Origin: Nitrospinaceae bacterium
Lineage (GTDB): Bacteria > Nitrospinota > Nitrospinia > Nitrospinales > VA-1
Assembly: GCA_029261435.1 (NCBI GenBank)
Contig: JAJDBI010000263.1
Location: 1 to 10,325 of the forward strand
DNA length: 10,325 bases
Direction of reading: 5' to 3'
The notes under the pieces were generated by a model. That model did not search any database and was not told the DNA's origin. It saw only the letters and a program-made list of their open reading frames with translations. A program made the translations under genes and the position numbers. Positions 1-6,306 of this stretch are shown here, piece by piece (position 1 is the stretch's first letter; each line of letters opens with the position of its first letter).

Positions 1-527
1 CGGCCGAGAAAGTTCATCTGGTTTCCTACATCATTGATGTAATATTCGGTGCTCAAATCGTATCCGGCTTTTTTCAAAATTCTTGCCAGAGAATCCCCAA
101 CAGCCGCTCCTCGCCCATGTCCAACGTGCAAGGGGCCAGTAGGGTTGGCACTGACAAACTCAATCATAACCTTGACGCTCTGCCCGGCATCAGAACTGCC
201 AAAACCTTCTCCCTGCGCAACAGCATTCCGCAACCGCTCCAGAAAAAATTCCTGAGACATTTTGATATTGATGAACCCCGGTCCTGCAACTTCGGCCTGA
301 CTCAAATCACCACTTTTAAGGTGACGGGTTACGCTTTCGGCAATCATTTTCGGACTCTTGCGCTCACTACGTGCCAAGGTCATGGCAATATTGGTTGAAA
401 AGTCACCCATTTTTTCGTCCTTGGGCTTTTCCACAACAATTTCAGGGAACGATGAAAGTTCCAGTTCACCTGCCTGCCGGGCTTTTTCCAAGGCATCGTG
501 AATAATTTGTTTAATCGCAGTTTTCAT
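1..527 (-). CDS. argS: Arginyl-tRNA synthetase, N-terminal part (cut by window edge)
   Basis: Class I aminoacyl-tRNA synthetase that charges tRNA-Arg with arginine in the cytoplasm. The first 175 codons are visible; the rest lies beyond base 1. Residues 1 to about 95 form the N-terminal additional domain typical of ArgRS, with the family-like stretch VAGPGFINIKM near residues 79-89. The catalytic domain then opens with EFVSANPTGPLHVGHGRGAA; HVGH at residues 134-137 is the class I HIGH signature. The following YYINDVGNQ stretch is also characteristic of ArgRS. The ATG at 525-527 gives the expected N-terminus (MKTAIKQIIHDALEKA), although no strong ribosome binding site precedes it. The gene lies 77 bases downstream of a small coiled-coil gene on the same strand and may share its promoter at 952-980. 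Recognition is certain; only the 3' end is missing. Confidence 0.97.
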   Translation of the reverse strand, partial: MKTAIKQIIHDALEKARQAGELELSSFPEIVVEKPKDEKMGDFSTNIAMTLARSERKSPKMIAESVTRHLKSGDLSQAEVAGPGFINIKMSQEFFLERLRNAVAQGEGFGSSDAGQSVKVMIEFVSANPTGPLHVGHGRGAAVGDSLARILKKAGYDLSTEYYINDVGNQMNFLG

Positions 528-604
528 TCAGGCTTTATCTTTTAAAATGTCATGAATAATATAGACAGGGGAAACAGGGGGCAAATATCAGGCAGGCAAC
601 AGGA

Positions 605-919
605 CTAATCTTTCCGATTGCGAACAGCTTCCACTTCTTTTTCCATTTCTTCTTCCAGAGCTTTCTTGTCAAATCGAAACTGTTCTTCCAACTCCACTTT
701 GTGAGCTTCAATTTCTTCAGGGTGGATCCGGTCTGGCAGTTTTCTGATCTTGTCCTGTGAGGTGACATCCCGATCGGCAATCCTGGCGGCATACTCTTTT
801 CGAATTTCTGCAATTTCCTGTTTTTGTTTTTTAGTCAGTTTTTTCTGACTTTTAAGTTCTGGAGCCAGCTTATCAGAGCGTTCCAGACTCAACTCCCAAG
901 CACTTTTCAGTCCCGACAT
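605..919 (-). CDS. Small charged coiled-coil protein, function unknown
   Basis: A 104-residue cytoplasmic protein with no signal peptide or membrane segment. It is dominated by Lys, Glu and Arg. Two helical, heptad-like stretches are visible, at about residues 21-50 (KKLTKKQKQEIAEIRKEY) and 68-104 (EELEEQ/EEEMEKEVEAV). A short break around DRIHP (residues 63-67) separates them, so a helical hairpin or coiled coil is likely. The ATG at 917-919 is supported by GAGGG at 927-931, seven bases upstream. A promoter at 952-980 places the start of transcription about 25 bases before the gene. argS follows on the same strand after 77 bases without an obvious terminator. I do not recognise a named family. 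The ribosome binding site, promoter and compositional coherence argue that it is real. Confidence 0.8.
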   Translation of the reverse strand: MSGLKSAWELSLERSDKLAPELKSQKKLTKKQKQEIAEIRKEYAARIADRDVTSQDKIRKLPDRIHPEEIEAHKVELEEQFRFDKKALEEEMEKEVEAVRNRKD

Positions 920-951
920 ACCTAATCCCTCAAAAAAAGTTTAACTATTTA

Positions 952-980
952 ATTATAAAGGAATTATAAAATAGACTCAA
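952..980 (-). promoter_or_regulatory. Sigma-70-type promoter for the coiled-coil gene (and possibly argS)
   Basis: Read on the minus strand, TTGAGT (975-980) is followed by exactly 17 bases and then a perfect TATAAT (952-957). Transcription would start near 945, giving a leader of about 25 bases before the start at 919. A second TATAAT at 963-968 has no good -35 partner. Confidence 0.65.
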
Positions 981-993
981 TAGACATATCACA

Positions 994-1011
994 AAGCCTG
1001 ACACCAGGCTT
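994..1011 (-). terminator. Hairpin after the five-gene envelope operon
   Basis: AAGCCTG (994-1000) and CAGGCTT (1005-1011) form a perfect 7-bp stem around a 4-base loop, 20 bases after the stop codon at 1031. On the minus strand it is followed by TGTGATATGT rather than a clean T-run, so it is either a weak intrinsic terminator or a 3'-end stabilising hairpin. It separates the operon above 1031 from the promoter at 952-980. Confidence 0.5.
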
Positions 1012-1030
1012 CAGATAAAAGGTCTATTAA

Positions 1031-1792
1031 TTAACGTGAGGATAGAACAGGATTGAAGTCGGAGAGTTTAATAACATAGGTCTGCAAAACATGGTCGTCT
1101 TGCTTGAGAGTCTGATCAATGCGGTGAACCCACCAAATTCCCTTAGACTTTTTATAGGTATAGCGTGTGACTTCCAAATATTCTCTGTCATCCACCTCGA
1201 ACCGGGTACGGGTTTCAGAGATAACGGGCTTTCCCTCCAGCTTTAAATAGCTGAACTCGCCCTCGACACTTTGCGGTGAACGCGATTGATTAAACCGTAA
1301 CTTTCTGACGACCCACTCTTTGGTATCAACCAGAAGTTTATAATCTTGATCGGAGGACACCTGGGTTAGCCCAACTACAAGCTTATTCTTTCCTGTTGTG
1401 TTGACCTTGCCTGAAAAGTTAGAGAATTTTTGCTGTAGTGTAAGAGGAATGATTGGTTCACTGAAAGGACTGATTTGCTGTGTCAATTCCCGAACCCGAT
1501 CCCCAGAAAGATGATCATTGCCTTCAGCCAACTCAAATCGACCCAATCTGGTACCCGCCCTCCAGATAAAATTAAAGTCAGGGTTACGCAGGAATTTTCC
1601 CGAGCCGGAAGCTACATCCAACTGCTCCCATTGAACGCGCACGGAAAGGCTTTTCAATCCCTGCTTCTGTGGGTAGTAATAGTTTTGGTCTAGCCTGGAA
1701 AGGACTGAACTGAGAGATTGGCCCCAGGCATTACTTATGAGTAGCCCCACAAACAATGGAGCAAAAACAAGAGAGGATATAAATCGAAGCAT
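1031..1792 (-). CDS. Secreted protein, possibly LolA-like, last gene of the envelope operon
   Basis: With the ATG at 1792 this is a 253-residue exported protein. It has a hydrophobic signal peptide (MLRFISSLVFAPLFVGLLIS) and probable cleavage around NA-WG. An in-frame GTG at 1831 would add 13 residues and overlap the upstream gene by 23 bases. The ATG is preferred because it puts the signal peptide at the N-terminus, but neither start has a clear ribosome binding site. The mature protein is rich in beta-type segments, and the stretch around YKLLVDTKEWVVRKLRF resembles the LolA/LolB/outer-membrane lipoprotein-sorting fold. That assignment is a guess from pattern, not a solid family match. It lies 16 bases after the tlpA-like gene and is followed by a hairpin, so it closes the operon. 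No cysteine or metal-binding motif is obvious. Confidence 0.75.
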   Translation of the reverse strand: MLRFISSLVFAPLFVGLLISNAWGQSLSSVLSRLDQNYYYPQKQGLKSLSVRVQWEQLDVASGSGKFLRNPDFNFIWRAGTRLGRFELAEGNDHLSGDRVRELTQQISPFSEPIIPLTLQQKFSNFSGKVNTTGKNKLVVGLTQVSSDQDYKLLVDTKEWVVRKLRFNQSRSPQSVEGEFSYLKLEGKPVISETRTRFEVDDREYLEVTRYTYKKSKGIWWVHRIDQTLKQDDHVLQTYVIKLSDFNPVLSSR

Positions 1793-1808
1793 GAAATATG
1801 TGCTGAGA

Positions 1809-2387
1809 CTAGTCTTTACGCATGGATACACGGTCTACCAACGGCAAGTCACCATTGGAGTCATTGCTCTTCAGAGACAGAAACAGGTCCTGTGAATCAG
1901 TGCTATCCCAAGATCGGGCTCCTGAAGCATATCCACGAATTTTACCCTCGCCATCAATCAGATAGCTGGTAGGCAAACCCATAACATGATATTTTTTCCT
2001 GACATTCTGATTTTGATCCAGAAGCACCGGAAAAGTCAGCTTGTTGTTCTTCACATATTCCTGAATGCGGTCTTCATTCCACCGGTCAATAGAAACGGCA
2101 AGCACTTCCACGCCATCAGCTTGAAGAGTCGAGTAAAGGTTTTGCATGGAATTCATTTCCTCCATACATGCTCCACACCACGTGGCCCAGAAGTTCAACA
2201 AAACAACTTTTCCGTTAAAATCTGAAAGTTTGACATCTTGTCCCTTGAGATTCTTCGCCATAAAATCGGGTGCAGGTTGTGAAGTTTTAGGCGGCACCAC
2301 TCCCATCTTGTCAAAAGAAGAGTGTTCCGCATAGACCGTTACAGGCAACCATGCCAACATCATTATCAAAACCAGAATTGACTTCAT
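1809..2387 (-). CDS. TlpA/ResA-type periplasmic thiol-disulfide oxidoreductase
   Basis: A 192-residue thioredoxin-fold protein of the TlpA/ResA (AhpC-TSA/Redoxin) group. Residues 1-20 are a signal peptide (MKSILVLIMMLAWLPVTVYA), so it acts outside the cytoplasm, soluble or anchored by an uncleaved helix. The domain opens with APDF-x-AKNLKGQDVKLSDFNGK. The active site is FWATWCGACMEEM with redox cysteines C71 and C74, and the cis-proline is in GLPT (P139). CGAC differs from the CxPC of classical TlpA/ResA and may shift the redox potential. Family members usually reduce disulfides during cytochrome c maturation or copper insertion into oxidases. GAGGA overlaps the stop codon of the cytochrome gene and lies 8 bases upstream of the ATG at 2387, suggesting coupled translation. 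The C-terminal tail after about residue 175 is outside the core fold. Confidence 0.93.
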   Translation of the reverse strand: MKSILVLIMMLAWLPVTVYAEHSSFDKMGVVPPKTSQPAPDFMAKNLKGQDVKLSDFNGKVVLLNFWATWCGACMEEMNSMQNLYSTLQADGVEVLAVSIDRWNEDRIQEYVKNNKLTFPVLLDQNQNVRKKYHVMGLPTSYLIDGEGKIRGYASGARSWDSTDSQDLFLSLKSNDSNGDLPLVDRVSMRKD

Positions 2388-2397
2388 GAGTAATTCC

Positions 2398-2670
2398 TCA
2401 TTTTGCGTTCCTGTGTAAGTAATCTCGAATCAGGTTTTTTTCCTGATCAGGGAATTCGATATTTTTTTCCTGCATAAAACCATCCATCATCACCAACAGT
2501 TGGTCCCACTGCTCCGGCGTATGCCTTGTCACACCCGGCAATCCATGGCACTGGGTGCACCGTTCCTGATACATCTTCGCACCGGGACTCTCCGGTTCAG
2601 GTATCGCTTGAGTCCCGGCACAAGATATTAAAAATACAGACACCAGAATCATTGGCAATACTTTAAGCAT
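2398..2670 (-). CDS. Monohaem cytochrome c lipoprotein
   Basis: A 90-residue small electron carrier. The N-terminus is a lipoprotein signal peptide ending in LISC, with C17 the probable lipidated cysteine, so the mature protein should be membrane-tethered in the periplasm. One haem-binding motif, CTQCH (residues 38-42), is followed by GLPGVTRHTPEQW. That arrangement is familiar from small c-type cytochromes of the 'CxxCH-x-LP...HT-x2-QW' kind. Methionines at 61, 62 and 66 are candidates for the sixth haem ligand. The start at 2670 lies two bases after the stop of the outer-membrane protein gene, and the tlpA-like gene starts 10 bases after its stop. It is tightly embedded in the operon, and its job is probably electron transfer to or from the partner proteins; the partner is not evident. 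Confidence 0.92.
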   Translation of the reverse strand: MLKVLPMILVSVFLISCAGTQAIPEPESPGAKMYQERCTQCHGLPGVTRHTPEQWDQLLVMMDGFMQEKNIEFPDQEKNLIRDYLHRNAK

Positions 2671-2672
2671 TA

Positions 2673-3803
2673 CTAGAAGCCTAGTGATTTAGGTGGATTG
2701 AATCCTTTATAACGTCTACTATTCTTTGTTGGAACCTCAGCGTAGTAAGTGAACTGAACCATCCAGTTATCCGCCAATTGAGGACCATTCAAGTTCTGAT
2801 GAATCGGAACACTGGCCGTCAATTCCATAATATGTAAAGGAATGGGTTGGAACTGTACTCCCAAACCAAAATGTAACTTATGTCCGCCATAATTGTCCTG
2901 ATCGAACAAGGGACTGATGAGACCTCCGGTAGAAGACAAACCATTACGACCCGCGCCTAAAAACTTCCCATCATTTGCCTCATCGCTGAACTTCCCCTCA
3001 TACCAGCCGTTCAACTGAGCTTGAACAACCACCTTGTCATGAACCTGCTTCATAGCATACAAGTCATAACGTAATTCATCCGCCCGACGATAGCCCTGCT
3101 CATTATCATAGATATGGGCTTCCAACTGGGTATTGAACCCCCACCAGAAAGGATCGCGTGAGCCTTGATAGGTCAAACCAACGATCGGGTCAACAGTTCC
3201 GCTACCCAGTTGCATCTTATATGGAAGAAGTGATCCATTAAATAAATCATTAGTATGGTTACTGAACTTCTTATTGATTGACCCGGAAGGCAGAGACAAA
3301 CCAAACAAAACCGATACTTGTTTTGTGGGAACCAGTTTATCATCGGCATAAGCTCGATATTTACCCAGCAAGGTAACATCTCCAACCCCACCGGAAGTCA
3401 TCGTGAAATCATTCCCGCCTCTTATATTCATATGCATGGTATTTTCTATATAACTGGCCATCCCCATCACAGCAAAATCATCTGAGAAAGAGTATGCAGC
3501 TCCAATCATAGTCATATACATCTGCATATCAGTGGGAAGGGCAGGATAGGTGTTACCATTGGGTGGACCTGCAATTTCTTCATTAGAAATATCATCCGTA
3601 CCATCACGAAGAGGCCCCATCTCCATAATCATCTGGCTGAGCTTGAAACGGAACTCCTTGGGCTCAGGGATACCTCCGCCCATAATATTGAGTGGCATAT
3701 TGCCACCGCAATGAGCACAACACAGCCCAACATAAGCCTGCGCTGCAGATACCCAGGCCAACATGATAAAACTGAGAAAAAACACAATTTTGCTCTTGAA
3801 CAT
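2673..3803 (-). CDS. Outer-membrane beta-barrel protein with CC-x-HC motif, transporter-like
   Basis: A 376-residue exported protein. Its signal peptide ends AAQA (cleavage before Y24), the mature sequence alternates in the manner of amphipathic beta strands, and the C-terminal residue is Phe, as expected for a barrel folded by BAM. It resembles the uncharacterised 'transporter' barrels related to the meta-pathway/phenol-degradation channel family (PF13557), recognised by pattern only. Directly after the signal peptide comes YVGLCCAHCGGNMPLNIMGGG, with C28, C29, H31 and C32. Residues 36-62 and roughly 95-135 are rich in methionine. Such Cys/His/Met clusters suggest soft-metal (copper-like) binding, which is an inference. 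AGGAGG lies 6 bases before the ATG at 3803, so the start is firm. It is followed after 2 bases by the cytochrome gene and preceded by a 129-base gap from the His-rich gene. Confidence 0.9.
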   Translation of the reverse strand: MFKSKIVFFLSFIMLAWVSAAQAYVGLCCAHCGGNMPLNIMGGGIPEPKEFRFKLSQMIMEMGPLRDGTDDISNEEIAGPPNGNTYPALPTDMQMYMTMIGAAYSFSDDFAVMGMASYIENTMHMNIRGGNDFTMTSGGVGDVTLLGKYRAYADDKLVPTKQVSVLFGLSLPSGSINKKFSNHTNDLFNGSLLPYKMQLGSGTVDPIVGLTYQGSRDPFWWGFNTQLEAHIYDNEQGYRRADELRYDLYAMKQVHDKVVVQAQLNGWYEGKFSDEANDGKFLGAGRNGLSSTGGLISPLFDQDNYGGHKLHFGLGVQFQPIPLHIMELTASVPIHQNLNGPQLADNWMVQFTYYAEVPTKNSRRYKGFNPPKSLGF

Positions 3804-3932
3804 GAAACTCCTCCTGTTAAAACAGAATTAAAAATAGTAAGTGAATATAGAAGTCGTGACAGACAAACGGCCAAACACAATCCACGTTCGGGCGAACGCA
3901 CTACCGCTTTTATTTTAGCCTGTCAGAAATGT
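3804..3932. other. Intergenic gap inside the envelope operon, with a palindrome at 3885-3898
   Basis: These 129 bases separate the His-rich gene from the outer-membrane protein gene. They contain the near-perfect palindrome CGTTCG-GG-CGAACG (3885-3898), which as RNA could fold into a 5-bp stem with a 4-base loop. A possible -10 (TATATT, minus strand, 3844-3849) has only a poor -35 (TTGGCC, 3869-3874) at a spacing of 19, so an internal promoter is possible but not established. The strong ribosome binding site of the downstream gene is at 3808-3815. Confidence 0.45.
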
Positions 3933-4361
3933 TCAGATTAGTTGTGGGGGATGATCTATAGATCGGGGCTGGTTATGACTTGGGTTTACCGATGGAGGTT
4001 TTATTCTCGAATAAAATTGCAACGGAAAAAAACCAGCATGGTTTGTACCTTTAAATAAATCTTTCACGAAAGATGAACCAGAAGCATTGGCGGTTCCTGA
4101 TGAAGAACCACACTCAGTGCGAATCACCTGCCCGGCATTTTTTCCATCTCTGTCTTTATGCGGACATGGGCTATTTAATAAATGCTGGTGCATATTTAAT
4201 ACACAATGCAACGGCTTAAGTTTTTGGACTTTATCAAAGGGGGACACCGAATTTGCATGGTGATGATGAGAAGACCCAGCCTGCGCTACGGATACGGCAA
4301 AAAAGATAATACCGAACATAAGCAAGGCCTGAAATATTCGGATTTTTGATCGAAAGTTCAT
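3933..4361 (-). CDS. Small exported His/Cys-rich protein, probable metal binder
   Basis: A 142-residue protein with a signal peptide ending SVAQA (cleavage before G29). The mature N-terminus starts GSSHHHHAN (H32-H35). A compact motif follows: LHCVLNMHQHLLNSPCPHKD, with H52, C53, M57, H58, H60, C66 and H68, and then C84 in TECGSSSG. The HC-x4-H-x-H-x5-CPH arrangement looks like a small uncharacterised exported family often seen beside metal-related envelope genes; this is recollection, not a search result. Metal binding, most plausibly copper or another soft metal, is inferred from the ligands. The C-terminus is Pro/Ser-rich and looks disordered. The ATG at 4361 has only a distant GGAG 14 bases upstream. 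It is the first gene of the minus-strand operon, 129 bases before the outer-membrane protein gene. Confidence 0.8.
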   Translation of the reverse strand: MNFRSKIRIFQALLMFGIIFFAVSVAQAGSSHHHHANSVSPFDKVQKLKPLHCVLNMHQHLLNSPCPHKDRDGKNAGQVIRTECGSSSGTANASGSSFVKDLFKGTNHAGFFPLQFYSRIKPPSVNPSHNQPRSIDHPPQLI

Positions 4362-4634
4362 TAACTTAATTGTAGCTCCAAGCTTTAAAGTAAAAAACCA
4401 ATGGAATTAATTGCATTTAACCGCATTTGAATTAGAAATTCAACTTTATTTCAACAAGATAGCTGTTACCACACTATCAATAACTCATGCCCTGTCATAT
4501 CAAAAAACTTAATACTTAATCTCAGAGCAACACACCTAAATAGATACAATAAGACACTTTTTATTCCCTCAGTAATGTAATTTTTCCGTAATGGTTTGTT
4601 TTATTTACGCCTGTTTGCTATTCTTAGCATTAAT
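4362..4634. other. Divergent intergenic region between the envelope operon and the UDG operon
   Basis: 273 AT-rich bases with no coding signal. Toward the minus strand, TTGAAT (4438-4443), 17 bases and TTAAAT (4415-4420) form a mediocre promoter for the gene at 4361. Toward the plus strand, TACAAT (4545-4550) is a -10-like element without a convincing -35. An interrupted palindrome at 4427-4443 and a GCATTT direct repeat at 4413-4428 lie over the minus-strand promoter candidate. No terminator or RNA gene is apparent. Confidence 0.5.
4415..4443 (-). promoter_or_regulatory. Candidate promoter of the envelope operon with an overlapping palindrome
   Basis: On the minus strand, TTGAAT (4438-4443) and TTAAAT (4415-4420) are 17 bases apart, each matching the consensus at 4 of 6 positions. 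TTGAATT-AGA-AATTCAA (4427-4443) is a perfect 7-bp inverted repeat covering the -35, a position where a repressor or activator could bind. The leader would be about 45 bases long. Confidence 0.3.
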
Positions 4635-5348
4635 ATGGAAAAACCAAAGAGAGAATCTCTAATTAGAGAATTAAAAGACTATCTCATCCACCTGAAAGAC
4701 GTGGGTTACACAGAAATCCCCTGCGAGGCGGAATTACTTGCCAATGCAACAACACAAGCTTCTCTACCCCCCAATGAAATGACTAAAAATAAATCTCTTA
4801 CCGCCGTACAAAAAGAGCTGGGAGACTGCACCCGCTGTAAACTCTCAGAAACAAGAAAAAATATCGTCTTCGGCTCAGGAAATCCAAAAGCCGACCTTGT
4901 TTTTGTCGGTGAAGGACCTGGTGCCGATGAGGACGAGCAAGGTCTCCCTTTCATAGGTCGGGCAGGAAAAAAGCTGACAGAGATCATTGAAAAAGGCATG
5001 GGCCTGAATCGGGAAAAAGACACCTACATCTGCAACATCGTCAAGTGTCGTCCCCCGGGCAACCGCGACCCGGAAGCGGAGGAAATTGAAGCCTGCAATC
5101 CCTTTCTCATCCAACAATTACAAGCTATCAAACCCAAAGTCATTGTCGCTCTGGGCAAACCCGCATCTTCCACACTTCTGGGAAGGTCCGTGCCGATCAC
5201 CAAAGAACGCGGCACCTGGCATGAATATGCAGGTATCAAGTTGATGCTAACCCTTCATCCCTCCTACCTGATTCGGTTCTACACTCTGGAAAACCGTAAA
5301 GCCGTCCATGAAGACATGAAAAAAGTTCTGAAAGAGCTAAAAAAATGA
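4635..5348 (+). CDS. Family 4 (iron-sulfur) uracil-DNA glycosylase
   Basis: Removes uracil from DNA as the first step of base-excision repair. From the ATG at 4635 it has 237 residues, longer than the roughly 200-residue thermophile enzymes because of a 60-residue helical N-terminal extension. The [4Fe-4S] cluster ligands are C65 and C68 (DCTRCKLS), C138 (NIVKCRPPGNRDP) and C154 (IEACNPF). Motif 1 is GEGPGADEDEQGLPFIGRAG (residues 92-111), which holds the active site, and the HPSYL loop is at 208-212. An in-frame TTG at 4596 would add 13 hydrophobic residues. It is rejected because the family lacks such a leader, though neither start has a clear ribosome binding site. The stop codon overlaps the moxR start by 4 bases (ATGA), so this gene heads a three-gene operon. 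Confidence 0.95.
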   Translation: MEKPKRESLIRELKDYLIHLKDVGYTEIPCEAELLANATTQASLPPNEMTKNKSLTAVQKELGDCTRCKLSETRKNIVFGSGNPKADLVFVGEGPGADEDEQGLPFIGRAGKKLTEIIEKGMGLNREKDTYICNIVKCRPPGNRDPEAEEIEACNPFLIQQLQAIKPKVIVALGKPASSTLLGRSVPITKERGTWHEYAGIKLMLTLHPSYLIRFYTLENRKAVHEDMKKVLKELKK

Positions 5349-6289
5349 AGTCGGCACAGGAAAACCTGAGTCGGCTCAAAAAAAATATTGAGCGGGTCAT
5401 TTTTGGAAAAAGCGAAATCATTGACCTCGCAGTCACCTGCCTTCTAGCCAAAGGCCATCTGCTAATTGAAGACGTTCCCGGCGTTGGCAAAACCTCTCTG
5501 GCCCATTGCCTCGCCAACTCACTGCACCTGGGTTTCAAACGCATTCAATTCACCAACGATCTCTTGCCCGCAGATATCACTGGCGTTTCTATATACGACC
5601 ACGAGGAGAAATGTTTTCATTTTCAAAAAGGACCTCTGTTCGCAAACATTGTTCTGGCCGACGAGATCAATCGCTCCACACCTCGCACCCAAAGCGCTTT
5701 GCTGGAAGCAATGAACGAAAAACAAGTTTCTGCTGATAACAACACCTATATTCTTGACGACCCTTTTATGGTCATAGCCACCCAAAACCTGATAGAAAGC
5801 CAAGGGGCCCATCCTCTGCCAGAATCTCAGTTAGACCGCTTCATGTTTTATATGTCCATGGGCTACCCCTCACAGGATGATGAACGTCGGCTTTTGCAGG
5901 AACAGTCCACACGACCCGGTCCGTCAAGTGTGCAAACTGTACTGGAAAAAGAAGAAGTTTTAAAACTTCAGGCTCTTGTCGATACCATAAAAATAGAACC
6001 CGTCCTGACCGACTACATCCTCAACATCATTACAGCAACAAGAGAGTGCCCTGACCTCGCATTGGGTGTGAGCCCACGTGGAGGCTTGATCTTTCAACAA
6101 GCACTTCGGGGCTGGGCACTAGTCAGCGGGCGAGATTACTGCACTCCTGATGATGTCAAACATCTGGCCGTCCCGGTTTTGTGCCACCGGGTCATACCTC
6201 AATCTCACAACCTGTCACATAAGAGACGCTTCGCCGATACCGCTGCCATCATCCATCAGATTTTAGAGCACGTCTCCGTGCCCGTTTAA
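5345..6289 (+). CDS. MoxR-family AAA+ ATPase
   Basis: A 314-residue cytoplasmic AAA+ ATPase of the MoxR group, chaperone-like enzymes that help mature or activate partner protein complexes. Walker A is EDVPGVGKTSL (K49, T50), Walker B is VLADEINR (D106, E107), and sensor 1 is ATQN (N148) followed by the MoxR hallmark GAHPLPESQLDRF, with R165 near the arginine-finger region. The C-terminal lid contains GVSPRGG, also typical of the family. Length matches the family. It overlaps the glycosylase gene by 4 bases and is followed after 17 bases by a DUF58 protein, its usual partner. The vWA, transglutaminase or peptidase genes that often extend such clusters are not found here, so its substrate is unknown. 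Confidence 0.96.
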   Translation: MKSAQENLSRLKKNIERVIFGKSEIIDLAVTCLLAKGHLLIEDVPGVGKTSLAHCLANSLHLGFKRIQFTNDLLPADITGVSIYDHEEKCFHFQKGPLFANIVLADEINRSTPRTQSALLEAMNEKQVSADNNTYILDDPFMVIATQNLIESQGAHPLPESQLDRFMFYMSMGYPSQDDERRLLQEQSTRPGPSSVQTVLEKEEVLKLQALVDTIKIEPVLTDYILNIITATRECPDLALGVSPRGGLIFQQALRGWALVSGRDYCTPDDVKHLAVPVLCHRVIPQSHNLSHKRRFADTAAIIHQILEHVSVPV

Positions 6290-6306
6290 CATGAAATCGT
6301 GTTGAC

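Noticed and set aside
117..398. Plus-strand open frame opposite argS
   Set aside because: The opposite strand encodes an unmistakable ArgRS N-terminus over the same bases.
963..968. Second TATAAT on the minus strand upstream of the coiled-coil gene
   Set aside because: The hexamer 17 bases upstream is TGATAT, a poor -35; the neighbouring pair at 952-980 fits better.
1793..1831. 13-residue N-terminal extension of the secreted protein from a GTG start
   Set aside because: It would bury the signal peptide and overlap the tlpA-like gene by 23 bases without a ribosome binding site; not fully excluded.
3885..3898. LexA (SOS) box of the CGAAC-N4-GTTCG type
   Set aside because: The half-sites are in the reverse order (GTTCG before CGAAC) with a 2-base gap, so it does not fit the LexA consensus.
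6291..6305. Five-codon ORF (ATG to TGA) between moxR and the DUF58 gene
   Set aside because: Too short to call a gene; no ribosome binding site. At most a coupling device.
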